Source of the DNA: Hippopus hippopus
Taxonomy: Eukaryota; Mollusca; Bivalvia; Cardiida; Cardiidae
Length of the DNA: 64,000 nt
Direction: 5' to 3'
Assembly: GCA_946811185.2 (NCBI GenBank)
Contig: OX328106.1
Coordinates: 8,784,777 to 8,848,776, forward strand
Below the pieces are notes generated by a model. The model was not told the DNA's origin and ran no database searches. It saw only the letters and a program-made list of their open reading frames with translations. Shown here one piece after another: positions 54,198-63,782 of this stretch (positions within the stretch are counted from its first letter, which is position 1; each line of letters begins with the position of its first letter). The translations under genes and the position numbers were made by a program.

Positions 54198-55595
54198 TTA
54201 AAGGCCCAGTAGCAGCCAAAAGTAAACATTGCTGGTGTTAAAATGCATTTGAATTCATATTATACAATTTAAAAAGTATGTAAGTTATTGCACAGGCCTT
54301 TGAAGCTCTATTGGTCTATCACGGAACACTAAAATTGTCCTTGGTCAATCATCGAACACTTACAGCACATTGGTGCATTGCCTGTATATCACGGAATATA
54401 TATTCAAATTTTCATCAACACTATATCTATAAATAGCACATTGGTGACTCCCTCTATATTATATATAGAAAGACAAGGTGTGCAATGAAATCGAAGAAAA
54501 TTTAACCCCCTTCCCTTTCAGAGATAATATTTAACAGAAAATGGAAAAATAAAGGTAGTTACCGGTGCAGATGGGTTCACAAATTATTTTTCTTCTGTAC
54601 CCTGACCCTCGAAAGTTCCAAGCGGCTCTTGCCATCAAGCGATAGCTCTCATCTCAAAAAAATTAAAAAGCTTCCACATTTTCTGGATCGCCATGCGCTG
54701 ACGTCACACAATTCGTTATGACGCAGTGAATTATAACTCACGTGAATTTGCTATCAAAAGACGCGCCAAAGCTTTTGACCAATGAACGGTAAAAATGCAT
54801 TTGAAAATGTGCGAAATGGGAGATGAAAATCATGGAACTGGATTAGATGAAAAGATAAATTGTATCAGATGAACTGTTAATCTAATAATTTCATCAATAC
54901 ACCAACAAAAAAATTTTCGATCTATGTTTGAAAAAAAGAATTTAATTCTTATTCGCTGCAGGATTACAAATCGTGTGACGTCAGGGCATAGCGATCCGGG
55001 AAATATGGAAGCTTTTTAATTTTTTTGAGATGAGAGCTATTGCTTGATGGCAAGAGCCGTTTGGAAGTTGAGGGTACAGAAGAAAAATCATTAATGAACC
55101 CATCTGCAATGGTATCTAGGTTCATTTATCCGCTGTTCGTTTAAATGTTATCTCTGAAAGGGGACGGGGATCAAATTTTCTTCGATTTCGTTGCACACCT
55201 TGCCTTACTATATACAATACAGAGGGAATCCCCAGTGTGCTATTTGTAGTAACAGTGTCTGATGATGAAAATTTCGTTACCCCATGATAGACCAATGGAG
55301 TTTCAGAGGCCTATGGTTATTGTGACAATGACAATCTTTTATTGTATGGTTGGTCAAAGTTTTAGTTGCTGGCAGAAAAATGACTTTAGCAGGTGAAAAG
55401 TGGTCACGTCACTCTATCTTTTGTTGACCAATTACCTGGTTTTGAAATGAATGTTTCTGCCATCTACCAACACTTGGAGCGACTGCATGATAACAGATTG
55501 TGAACTTCAAACTAATTTCCATATTTTTAAAAGGTATGGTTTAAATTTAAATGCATTTTAACATCCGCTTTATTTTTGCTGCTACTGCGCCTTAA
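54198..55595. mobile_element. Family H element containing a long fold-back element
   Basis: TTAA at 54198 and 55592. Inverted ends are AGTAGCAGCCAAAAGTAAAC and GCTGCTACTGCGCC. Family H arms GTTGGTCAAAGTTTTAGTTG and the inverse CACTTGGAGCGACTGC lie on the right. The left arm is interrupted at 54291-55315. Its left TTAA is the end of a TTAA-PAL, as at 27736. Confidence 0.6.
54291..55315. mobile_element. Long-inverted-repeat element inside family H
   Basis: 1025 bp, with GTTATTG directly before (54284-54290) and after (55316-55322). Ends are CACAGGCCTTTGAA and TTTCAGAGGCCTATG. Arms of about 400 bp share CTCATCTCAAAAAAATTAAA, AAGCGATAGCTCTCATC and GAAATCGAAGAAAATTT, around a spacer of about 250 bp. 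No coding. The long arms and the 7-9-bp duplication would fit a Mutator-like element. Confidence 0.65.
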
Positions 55596-55652
55596 AACCA
55601 TAAATTGTGCAAACTTTGGACTCCTTTAAGAATGTTTTAAGTGCAAAATAAA

Positions 55653-55852
55653 CAGGGTCTGTATTCACCAACCATTTTCCAGAACTTTGTTCTATTCTCC
55701 AGAAATTTCCAAATTTGAATGTAACACAATTTATGATCAGCTAAACCATTTTGGTGTAGCCCAATCAGAAGTTGTGTTACTTTCAAGTGTAGAAAATTGT
55801 GGAGAGTAAGACCAAGAAGATTCTTAAGAATGGTTGGTGAATGTGGATCCTG
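55653..55852. mobile_element. Family I element, complete
   Basis: 200 bp, CAGGGTCTGTATTCACCAACC to GGTTGGTGAATGTGGATCCTG. The inner palindrome TAAACCATTTTGGTGTAG / CAATCAGAAGTTGTG is partly preserved. Target duplication is unclear. Confidence 0.65.
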
Positions 55853-56244
55853 GTGGTCAAAAACAACATATTTTAAAATAGCCAAGGAAATAGGGGGCAC
55901 TGTTGATCCAGTATGGGTCTGCAGTCTGATCTTGTATCTCCAATGTCTCTAAAATCTACTTGTTATTCCCATAGCAGTTAGTGTTTGGCATCTGAAAATG
56001 TCATGATTGGACTAAGGGTGAACCATATACTTGATCAATTCAGGACTTTGACTGATTGAACTTTGTATTAGAACAAGCTCACATAATTATGTGTAATTAG
56101 TACTGCAAATAAATGAGCTAACGAGTAAATGTATTACTGGCTGATAACAGTCAGTAAATACATGAAACAGCAATTCCAAAACCTGCGCACTATTAAGCAT
56201 GTAAATGATTGTATTAACCTTTGAATTTTTATGTTTTTGTCTGT
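55853..56244. other. No clear feature
   Basis: GTCTGCAGTCTGATCTTG at 55917 resembles the family J palindrome. Otherwise unassigned. Confidence 0.35.
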
Positions 56245-56460
56245 GAACTTAACCATTAAAGCGCCTTTTTGCAACTGTAGATCCCATTGTTGTTTGTGCA
56301 GATCAAGATCAGACTGCACAAAAAATGCAGTCTGATCTTCGATCTACACTGTCCACTGTGTTGAATAACTATAGAAAGCAAGTAGCCTTGAAATTGTAAG
56401 TGTTTGTCTTATTTCTAGACTAAAATATCTGTTGAGGTTTTTGGCACTTTTTCGGTTAGG
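56245..56460. repeat. Family J element
   Basis: TTAACCATTAAAGCGCC start. Clean palindrome GATCAAGATCAGACTGCA / TGCAGTCTGATCTTCGATC at 56298-56347. The right end has TTTTTGGCACTTTTTCGG in place of the usual GGTGCTCTAAGGG. Confidence 0.6.
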
Positions 56461-56507
56461 TATTGATTGATAAAAGGTAAGGAACTGAGAATTGTACATA
56501 CCAGGCC

Positions 56508-56825
56508 AAATAGCTCAAGTATGAAAGTGTAGGACTTGTAAACATCAAGTCTTGTACCTCTTGAGGGAGTGGGTTCAAGCCCCACGATTGGCCATCTAAA
56601 ATTACTGACATTTTTTTGGATGAGCAGTTAAACTGAGGTCCAGTGTGATGGTGCTTATTGTAATATACATCGAGCATATTAAAGAACCAGGTGTAACTTA
56701 GGATCAGTTTCGTCCTGTATCTTGCACCATCCCCCGTAACATAACTAACAGCCTTAAGGGGATGTCAGTCAAATGGGCGATCAGTGGCAATGATAAATGC
56801 AAATTTAATGAATCAATCAATTCTT
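56508..56825 (+). mobile_element. SINE3, tRNA-derived head with long variable arm
   Basis: The head GGCCAAATAGCTCAAG to ATTGGCC has a six-pair acceptor stem, an ACTTG/CAAGT anticodon stem, an extra arm and box B GGGTTCAAGCCCC. The body includes GGTGCTTATTGTAATATAC and the tail ends in AATCAATCAATT. The tRNA-like head lacks T at position 33, and the body that follows speaks for a SINE. Confidence 0.6.
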
Positions 56826-57061
56826 AATTTGGGCTCATTTTGGTTGATGGAGAAGACTCTTATATTGACAGTGTTTCTGTCCTTCCCTGTCGCTATTTGA
56901 TATGAATGTTCAGTAGTAAGCCCTGTTCTCACTTCCATGGTATTGTCAATGATTCCTCTAAAAGAAATGATTGTGATAAAATGAGTTGATTTTTATTCCC
57001 CACCCCAAAAAGTTTTTACATTCTCATACACCTTGTGTCACCATGATTCTACCCTGGTTAA

Positions 57062-58545
57062 GGTCTATGACCCCTAACTCTTATTATGTCCCCCTTCAAC
57101 GAAGTGGGGGTATATTGCTTTGCTAATGTCAGTCGGTCGGTCCGTCGGTCTGTAGACCTTACCTTGTCCGTATGATAACTAGACACAGAATTGACCTAGG
57201 TTCGTCAAATTTGGCACAGACATGCGTCTCGGAGTGTAGATGATCCCTATTGATTTTGAGGTCAATCGGTCAAAAGTCAAGGTCACAGTGACCGTCAACA
57301 TGTTGATATATAGACCAAACCTTGTCCGGATGATAACTAGACACAGAATTGACCTAGGTTCGTCAAATTTGGCACAGACATGCGTCTCGGGGTGTAGATG
57401 ATCCCTATTGATTTCGAGGTCAAAGGTCAAGGTCACAGTGACCGTCAACATGTTGATATATAGACCAAACCTTGTCTGGATGATAACTAGACACAGAATT
57501 GACCTAGGTTCGTCAAATTTGGCACAGACATGCGTCTCGGAGTGTAGATGATCCCTATTGATTTTGAGGTCAAAGGTCAAGGTCACAGTGACCGTCAACA
57601 TGTTGATATATGGACCAAACCTTGTCCGGATGATAACTAGACACAGAATTGACCTAGGTTTGTCAAATTTGGCACAGACATTAGTCTCGGAGTGCAGATG
57701 ATTCCTATCGATTTTGAGATTAATCCATCAAAGGTCAAGGTCACAGAGGCCTTCAACTTAATGATATTTAGACCTAACCTTGTCCAGATGATAACTAGAC
57801 ACAGAATTGACCTAGGTCCTTTAAATTCTGTACAGATATTCATCTTGGAGTGTAGATGATCCCTATCGATTTTAAGGTTAATCCGTGAAAGGTCAAGGTC
57901 ACAGTGACCACCAGATGATTCAGGGCCCGCGCTGCCGTTCGCCACTTGAGCCATTTGCTAAAAAAAAATGAAAGTGTCTCAAAAATCATCATGTGGCTCA
58001 ACTTGTGGCTCCAACATTTTATTCGCGTATTATCGGGGACGTAGTAAGCATCGAAGTTGACTGGGAAAAAGCGGAAGTGGAACGCGCGTGCCGAAAAGAA
58101 AATTGATAACCCAGTCTGTGTATCGGCGACTGTTTACAATCTTGTATGTATACACACGGCGGTGTGTATAATTTATGCGAACTGTTGACAGATTATCACG
58201 TTTAACAATTGAAGTGGGCTATAAATCAAAAAGATGACATCGATATTTCCCAATCAATTCTTTTGATATCAGTTTATGAACCATGCCACTTCCTGTATCA
58301 ATGTGGCAGTAGGGGGGGCATGACTGTTTTACAAACAGACATCTTGTAATTATTAAAAGATGGAAGCTGCGGAGATTGGCCAAATAGCCATTATGAAAAC
58401 GTCCATGTTACACGATATATACCGATTAGTTAGTGAGTCTACGGCCCCTAACTCTCATATTAAAAGTTGGAAGCTGCAGAGATTGGCCGAAAAGCCTTCA
58501 CGAAAACGTTGATGTTACACGATATTTACCAGTGAGTTAGGGGTT
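57062..58545 (-). repeat. Family E units interrupted by family D
   Basis: Minus-oriented units: GACCCCTAACTCT stops at 57081, and AAAAGATGGAAGCTGCGGAG resumes at 58356, followed by a second full unit to 58545 (GAAAACGTTGATGTTACACG). Family D (57084-58347) is the insertion. Confidence 0.6.
57084..58347 (-). mobile_element. Family D element, inverted copy
   Basis: Same element as 19633-20749, reversed. It has GGGGGACATAAT-type and ACAAGATGTCTGTTTGT ends and about five units around CTAGGTTCGTCAAATTTGG and AAGGTCAAGGTCACAGTGACC. The 140- and 105-codon minus frames repeat LTVTVTLTFD once per unit and are products of the tandem array, not genes. Confidence 0.7.
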
Positions 58546-58581
58546 GTTATCATTAAGCCCAGTATCTTATAGTGCGACCTA

Positions 58582-58845
58582 ACCCTTTACTCTTTATTAC
58601 AGGATAAAATTTTAGACTTGTCCATACTTAAAGCATTTGCAGACGAAAATTTAAATGTGGCTAAAATGGTGGAATTTGCCTTTGATAGGGTTAAAAATGT
58701 TGTGGGAAAAGGAGAAAATGCTGGTTACCAGCATTTTTTCTGTTTGGCACAATGTTTTTGAAAAGCTTCTTACCCTGGGTGTCATTAAAACTCATCATTG
58801 TGGCGTCAGGGGTGAAAGCAATTTTCGCAACTATAAGGGTTAATA
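58582..58845 (+). mobile_element. TTAA-PAL copy, extended
   Basis: TAACCCTTTACTCTTTATTACAG start, AATTTTAGACTTGTCC, palindrome around GCTGGTTACCAGC with a worn right arm, and an unusual 264-bp length with a drifted right end (AAGGGTTAA). Confidence 0.7.
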
Positions 58846-59451
58846 ATGATCTTTCTGTAAGGGATAGCTGGTGATGTGCAGATGATTGCTGGTGACGTGC
58901 GGACGATTGCCGTATCAAAGTTTCAGTAGCATAGAATATCCTTACTTTACGAGTTTTGCAACTTACAAAGTCACTTAGATAATTTTTTCTTTGGTGAATT
59001 TTCTGGACCTGAGCTCAGAAGCCAACTTGCAGACTTCAGTCAGTTTTATGTTGTCCTTGAGTGGCTGTTCTTGGCAGTTTTAACTGTACATTCAAATATC
59101 ATGGGCAGAATAGTGTAAAAAAAGGGGGATTCAAACTCCCTGACTGCACTCCAACCCTGTAGGGCTTCTCACATACCAAGGGAACAAACTTAGCATCCAC
59201 TACAACTGTGTTAGTTTGCTAGTACAAAGGTGTAAGGAAAGATAAATCCAAAGAAAATTTAGTACACAAGACAAAGTCTCAAAGAATTATCCAGAGCAAG
59301 GTAACAAGACTTTGTGTGAGTTTTTCTCCCAGAAAAGAGAGGTAATTAGAGTGGAAAGAAAAGGCACAAACAAGCTTGGAGAAGCCCCAAGGTAACCTTT
59401 TAGGTCTAGAAATTTGTTAACAATTGCTCTTGTCGTTTTCTTTTACTTATG
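58846..59451. other. No recognisable feature
   Basis: A small direct repeat GCTGGTGATGTGCAGATGATT / GCTGGTGACGTGCGGACGATT lies at 58868. Otherwise unassigned. Confidence 0.35.
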
Positions 59452-59800
59452 TGTTTTAGTGACTCTGTTGAAAATGACATTGTAGACCATTGTGGAAGAG
59501 AAGAAAATGTTGGTAACCAGCATTTTCTCTTATTCCACAATGTTTTTTACCCTTTCAAAGACAAATTCAATCATTTTACCCTTTACCAAATAATCCTGAG
59601 TTTTAACAACCCTGAAGAAGAAGGCTTCTAATAGCATGGTGGGAAGAGGGTAAAATGCTGGTAACCAGTATTTTCTCCTTTTTCCACAATGTTTTCTACC
59701 CTATCAAAGACAGCAAATTTCATTTGAGCTACATTAATTTTGTCTGCAAATAATTAAATTTGTTTGAGAACAAAATTTTTTTAATTTGGTAAAGAGTTAA
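59452..59800 (-). mobile_element. Two TTAA-PAL copies in tandem
   Basis: Truncated 59452-59576 (centre GTTGGTAACCAGC), then 59573-59800, starting TTTTACCCTTTACC and ending GGTAAAGAGTTAA, with centre GCTGGTAACCAGT. Confidence 0.7.
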
Positions 59801-59844
59801 GCAATATTGTCTGTTGCTTGCAAATGCTTTTAACCCCAGATTCC

Positions 59845-60025
59845 CCAGCTCAGCTAATTTCTTTTGAAAGATTGATTATAGTCATTGCTAAAGGATTCAT
59901 TGATCTCTCACTGTTGCTAGTGTGTTCATGTTAGAAAGCAGCCAGTAGCTTGGGAAGAATATTGTACAAAATACTGGTGAAAGAAACCACAGAAAAGTGT
60001 AGATAGGTGTACTTGCCATGTCAAC
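59845..60025 (+). mobile_element. SINE1-type fragment
   Basis: CCAGCTCAGCTAATTTCTTT, GGATTCATTGATCTCTC, AAGCAGCCAGTAGCTTGGG and ATAGGTGTACTTGCC match SINE1 from after box B to near the tail. Confidence 0.6.
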
Positions 60026-60364
60026 TGAACGACGTTCGCGACAGTTTCCATTTTCACGCTTTGTGTAACCATCATGCTCACCTTTTACTCGAAAAACGGT
60101 GAACACCTAACACAATTGATCTTGCCACACCTGTCAGTGTCTGCAGAATGGATAAACCAAGAACTAAAACGGGTCCTTTTTATGTTAGCAAAATGAAGTA
60201 AAAAGTATTTGAATCAAGCCAAATAATTATATGCGAGGCAAGAATCCAAAATTACGCTTTCAAAAGATCGGACTGAAAGTCAAAGTGAATCACCTAACTA
60301 CGTCACCTAACAACGGAAATATGGACACAGATGCTACTACTAGCGCTCTATCTGGCAGACGTAT

Positions 60365-60690
60365 CGTCAAGCTAAAATATATTTTCAGATGCAGATGCTT
60401 TCAGTTTGGTCTAGTCCAAAATTATGTCACTTGGTAAAAGCTTGCAGAAAACGAGGGGCTGTACATAACTCTTTATCCCTTAGCTTGATGAGTCTGCAGC
60501 AGACAACATTGATGAAAACATCGATGTCAAAAGGAGAAATTACCCCTAATGATTGATTTCTCCTTTTCCCACAATGATTTCTGACCCATCAAAGAACTGT
60601 CATACATGAATACTAGGTTTTGGTTTAGCATCTGCAAACGGGTCAAATTTAGAAGAGTCTAAAATTAGTTGTTTGGAAACTTGGGTTAAA
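60365..60690 (-). mobile_element. TTAA-PAL fragments with altered core
   Basis: A right end at 60380-60440 (GATGCTTTCAGTTTGGTC), then a copy at 60460-60690 whose core AAATTACCCCTAATGATTGATTT replaces GCTGGTAACCAGC. The outer arm TCTCCTTTTCCCACAATG is kept. Confidence 0.5.
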
Positions 60691-61481
60691 AGCTAACATC
60701 AGTATTACATTTATATGCTATGAATTGGTCTATTATGACCAACAAACTTGATTCTTATAAATATTGTTGTATTATTGAAAAAATTGAGATAATTTACTAC
60801 ATATAATGTCTTCGTCTTTGACAAACATTACATTTACTCATTAGTTAGTGCCCCACCCAAAAACTTAAAATGTATTTTCTGAAAAAATAAAGCTGGTGAC
60901 CTATTTGTTTTGAGCCTGATTCTTTTAGTTTAGTACCTGAATACTATTTATAGAAAAAATAAGAAAAATCTGAATGTTAGAATATTTAAAGAAATGACTT
61001 TAAAAGATACTCTTTGTTTTTTTTTGGTTTTTTTTCCAAAATAAAGGTGTTTTAGCCATAAGTTAAGGTTTTTTTTTTTAAAGATTGATACTCAGTATAC
61101 TCTAAATTATTTTTTCATTAAATTTAATGTTTCACTAATACAATGACATAAAATTTGCTTATAATGGTTGTCATTTAAAAAAAATATACATGGACTTAGT
61201 TGGTGAAATTTCATCCTGAACTGCCACAATACAGGGTGTACTAAAAGAAATATTCATAGAATTTTCCCAAAGCTGGTGACCCCCTCTTTTTATCTCCTAT
61301 TTTTGTAGATCAGATAATAAACTATCACCAAACAAAGTTTCATGAAATTCTGAATGTTTTCAAAAAATGGTGAAACTGTAGCGATCGTCTTTAAGTTGTG
61401 AAATAAGCAGTAAGGATAAAACTCTGAAACATGCGGAAAAATTCTCAAATCCACAGTTCCACTTAATAGAGAGACAGAGTT
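60691..61481. other. AT-rich DNA, nothing recognised
   Basis: Contains two poly-T runs near 61015-61080. AGCTGGTGACC occurs at 60892 and 61272, a possible diverged duplication. No coding. Confidence 0.4.
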
Positions 61482-62023
61482 GGTTGATTGATTGAATGTT
61501 GTTTTACGCCACTTTCAACATCATTTCAGTTATATCATAGCTACAGCTCACATATGCATATGGCTGAGCCCCAGTAGCTCAGGACTTAAGAACAGGGGGT
61601 AGTGGGTTTGATCCCTGGCTCGGCCAATTTCTTTCCAAGCATTGATGATAGTTATTGTGACAGGATTCATTCCTCTGGACCCATCGCTGGCCATTGTTTC
61701 GACGATGGTTATGTGGGAAAGCAGCCAGTGGTTTGGAAAGAAAATTGTGCTAAGTACTGGTAAAAGAGACTCCAGAAAAGCATGGATAGGTGCACTGGCC
61801 ACCACGATATAACTGAAATAATGTTGAAAACGGCGTTAAACACCATACAATCAATCAACCACATATGCATGTATTTCCTTGGTTCCACCAGTACTAGGAT
61901 AGAGCTCTGAATTGTCTTGCTCAAGGACACTCCCACGAAAAACCCAGTGGATCAAGCGAGCTTGGCACCTGGGGCCTCCAGGTCAGGAGTCATTACGCTT
62001 TACCACTGAGCCACATAGGACCT
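61482..62023 (-). mobile_element. SINE2 copy split by a SINE1
   Basis: On the minus strand the head GGTCCTATGTGGCTCAGTGG lies at 62023. The body (CACTGGGTTTTTCGTGGGAG) runs to 61871, and the tail (GAAAGTGGCGTAAAACAAC, CAATCAATCAACC) is at 61482-61548. The gap is SINE1 61560-61859. Confidence 0.75.
61560..61859 (+). mobile_element. SINE1 copy, complete, with target duplication
   Basis: 300 bp between repeats CACATATGCAT (61549-61559 and 61860-61870). The head has CCAGTAGCTCAGGACTTAAG (box A) and GGGTTTGATCCCTGGCTC (box B). The tail is GAAAACGGCGTTAAACACC and CAATCAATCAA. It is the best full-length SINE1 here. The 85-codon minus frame is a by-product. Confidence 0.85.
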
Positions 62024-62649
62024 CAGAGAGAGAGAGAGGAATGTGGAGAGAGAGACAGACAGAAAATGATTGAGATTGTTAAAGAAATACGAACAAAATT
62101 AACAAGTATCATGACTTGTTAAGCCGAAGTCCAGTTGAATATCTTAACAATGTCCTTGATTCACATGGCTACATATAAAGAGAGAGAAAGACAGGAAAAA
62201 GGGAGAGAGGATGCAAGGACAGAAATTCTCATTCAGTGACAGAACTGAGAAACACACAGACAGAAGTATGGGCTTGTCAGCTGTTGATAATTGAATGTTG
62301 TGACAGATTGCCAATGTACATGACAATATCCGAGATCTCTATTGATTCATACAGCCATGTCATACTGGGGAGAGACTGGGAATACTTACTATTGATTCAC
62401 CCTCTACTTTATGCACATGCAACAGGGATGGAAAGAAAAACATGGTTTATTGCTCTCTGAATCCAGATTTAATTGCTTATGCAGATGGTGTAGATCAAGA
62501 CCAGACTGAACAGAATATGCTGTCTGGTCTTTGAATTGTACGATTTGTTCCTTTGGCAGATATTCGGAAAAAATAGCTCTGGGTCCATGTCAACAAACCA
62601 CTCTTGAAAGTGTTCTTAGTCTCAAATCCAAGATTTTCCATGACAGAAT
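62024..62649. other. Mostly unassigned
   Basis: GA-rich near 62030 and 62180. GTGTAGATCAAGACCAGACTG / GTCTGGTCTTTG at 62490 resembles family J. GGGTCCATGTCAACAAACCAC at 62581 resembles a family I end. Confidence 0.4.
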
Positions 62650-62825
62650 TATGGATCCATAAAATATATTTTGTTTAACAACCGACTGAATAATGAGGTA
62701 AAATGGTCCTTGGACATGCAAAAAATTGGCCAATAGCAAGAAGCTTTGACCCATTTCAGCCTGTGCAGACTGTGCAAGCTGGCATGGGTCGGTACTTTTT
62801 GCAGATGTATTAAACATATATGGAA
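62650..62825 (+). repeat. Family K repeat
   Basis: GGATCCATAAAATATATTTTG, TGAATAATGAGGTAAAATGG, CCAATAGCAAGAAGCTTTG and CAGCCTGTGCAGACTG, as at 15110 and 63240. Confidence 0.5.
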
Positions 62826-62829
62826 CTAA

Positions 62830-62965
62830 AATATATTGGAAAAGTCCAAATTGAAACACTGAAATTTCTCCCTGGTTACCAGCATTTTCTCCTTTTCCTA
62901 CAATGTTTTCAAAAGGCTTCTTCCCCAGGGTTATTAACACCTGGGATTGTGTAGTTAGGGGTTAA
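62830..62965 (+). mobile_element. TTAA-PAL copy, left part deleted
   Basis: TTGGAAAAGTCCAAATTG joins directly to CCTGGTTACCAGCATTTT. The right arm and the end GTTAGGGGTTAA are kept. It ends 44 bp before the CPEB exon. Confidence 0.7.
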
Positions 62966-63009
62966 ACCCTTTTTTCACCAAGCATGACTCGTATATTATT
63001 TACTTTCAG

Positions 63010-63128
63010 GTTATTCATTCCTACTATTCCAAGATGAATCCTCTGTCCAGGCCCTCATTGATGCTTGCATTGTGGATGATGACAAATTTTACTGGTGTGT
63101 CTCAAGTCCTACCATGAAAAACAAACCT
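63010..63128 (+). CDS. CPEB2/3/4-like exon, end part of RRM1
   Basis: 119-bp exon (2 bases + 39 codons). The acceptor is TACTTTCAG|GT and the donor CCT|GTAAGT, leaving in phase 0. The product GYSFLLFQDESSVQALIDAC matches the RNP1 strand and second helix of CPEB RRM1, followed by CVSSPTMKNKP. Vertebrate proteins read CVSSPTIKDKP here and continue VQIRPW. The next residues in this window after the donor are not that sequence, so the next exon lies beyond 64000 or in the remaining 870 bases unseen. The insert IVDDDKFYW differs from vertebrate IEEDGKLYL. Confidence 0.95.
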
Positions 63129-63239
63129 GTAAGTACATATCATGTCTGTTTCAGTTTGTTTGGGCAAACACCCAATTATTCTAGACCCTTAGTTTTGAGT
63201 CTGTTATTACAATGTATGAGCCACGCTCTAGCAAAATGG

Positions 63240-63430
63240 GGTTTAATGCATCGCTGTGTTGCATTATACCAATTCATTGATCCCTAAAATCCATTTTGTG
63301 TAATAACTGCCTGAATCCTGAGGTAGAATGGGCCTTGGAAATATAGAAAATTTACCAATAGCAAAAAGTTTCAACCCAGGTCAGCCTGCATAGGCTGACC
63401 TTGGTCAATACTTTTGACAGATGTGTTACA
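63240..63430 (+). repeat. Family K repeat
   Basis: TTGATCCCTAAAATCC, CTGAATCCTGAGGTAGAATG, CCAATAGCAAAAAGTTTC, and GGTCAGCCTGC / GGCTGACCTTGGTCAATA. Confidence 0.5.
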
Positions 63431-63593
63431 CCCCCTCTTTATGGAGCATCATGGCTCCTATACTTTGTGAAATGATTGTGGCCAAGTTGGCTTTGAATTT
63501 GCTATGATTGGTATCTTTTATACAAAATGTAAATGCTGATCAATCCGTGAAGCAATTACTGTACAAAAATTTCAATGCTAATGTCCCTGGAGC

Positions 63594-63670
63594 TTACAGA
63601 GTTTAAAAACATTGTGAGTAAAGAAGCCATTGCGTATTGCAAGCAATCGTTCCTTTTCCCACAATGGAAA
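63594..63670 (-). mobile_element. TTAA-PAL variant with alternative core
   Basis: GTTTAAAAACATTGTGAGTAAAG on the left and TTCCTTTTCCCACAATGG on the right. The core is CCATTGCGTATTGCAAGCAATCG, related to 27346-27450. Confidence 0.45.
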
Positions 63671-63782
63671 GCATAGAAAAAAATATTTCTCCATTTATCA
63701 TAATGTTCCTGAATTTTTTTCAACCATAAGTAATATAGTACATGATTAGTTTTTGATTGTTCTAAAAATGTGTGGTAGTGGT

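Larger units (their letters stand above)
49020..54201 (-). mobile_element. One TTAA-PAL copy spread over 5.2 kb
   Basis: Three pieces make one minus-oriented copy: 49020-49041 (end, AAACAGACAATC), 51262-51339 (GAGAAGAAGGCTTTTG to the palindrome centre GCTGGTGACCAGC) and 54066-54201 (CCTTTTCCCACAATG to GGGAATTGAGTTAA). They are separated by a Harbinger-like element and a family B element. Confidence 0.65.
21112..63128 (+). other. CPEB2/3/4-type gene, internal part (four exons)
   Basis: Gene body of the only host gene in the window. The exon phases fit (0-1, 1-1, 1-1, 1-0) and the joined product is collinear with the pre-RRM1 and RRM1 region of CPEB2-4 proteins. The start codon with the N-terminal region lies upstream of the window, and RRM2 with the ZZ-type zinc domain lies downstream. 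Introns are about 13,954, 7,759 and 19,800 bp, and almost all of this is mobile DNA. A short alternative exon, as in vertebrate CPEB4, could hide in the first intron; none was identified. Confidence 0.85.

Noticed and set aside
56508..56600. Possible tRNA with long variable arm
   Set aside because: The stem pairs fairly well, but T33 is missing and a SINE-like body and AATCAATC tail follow.
57179..57954. Minus-strand frames of 140 and 105 codons with repeated LTVTVTLTFD
   Set aside because: The period equals the DNA unit of family D, and the other copy (19633-20749) does not keep the same long frame.
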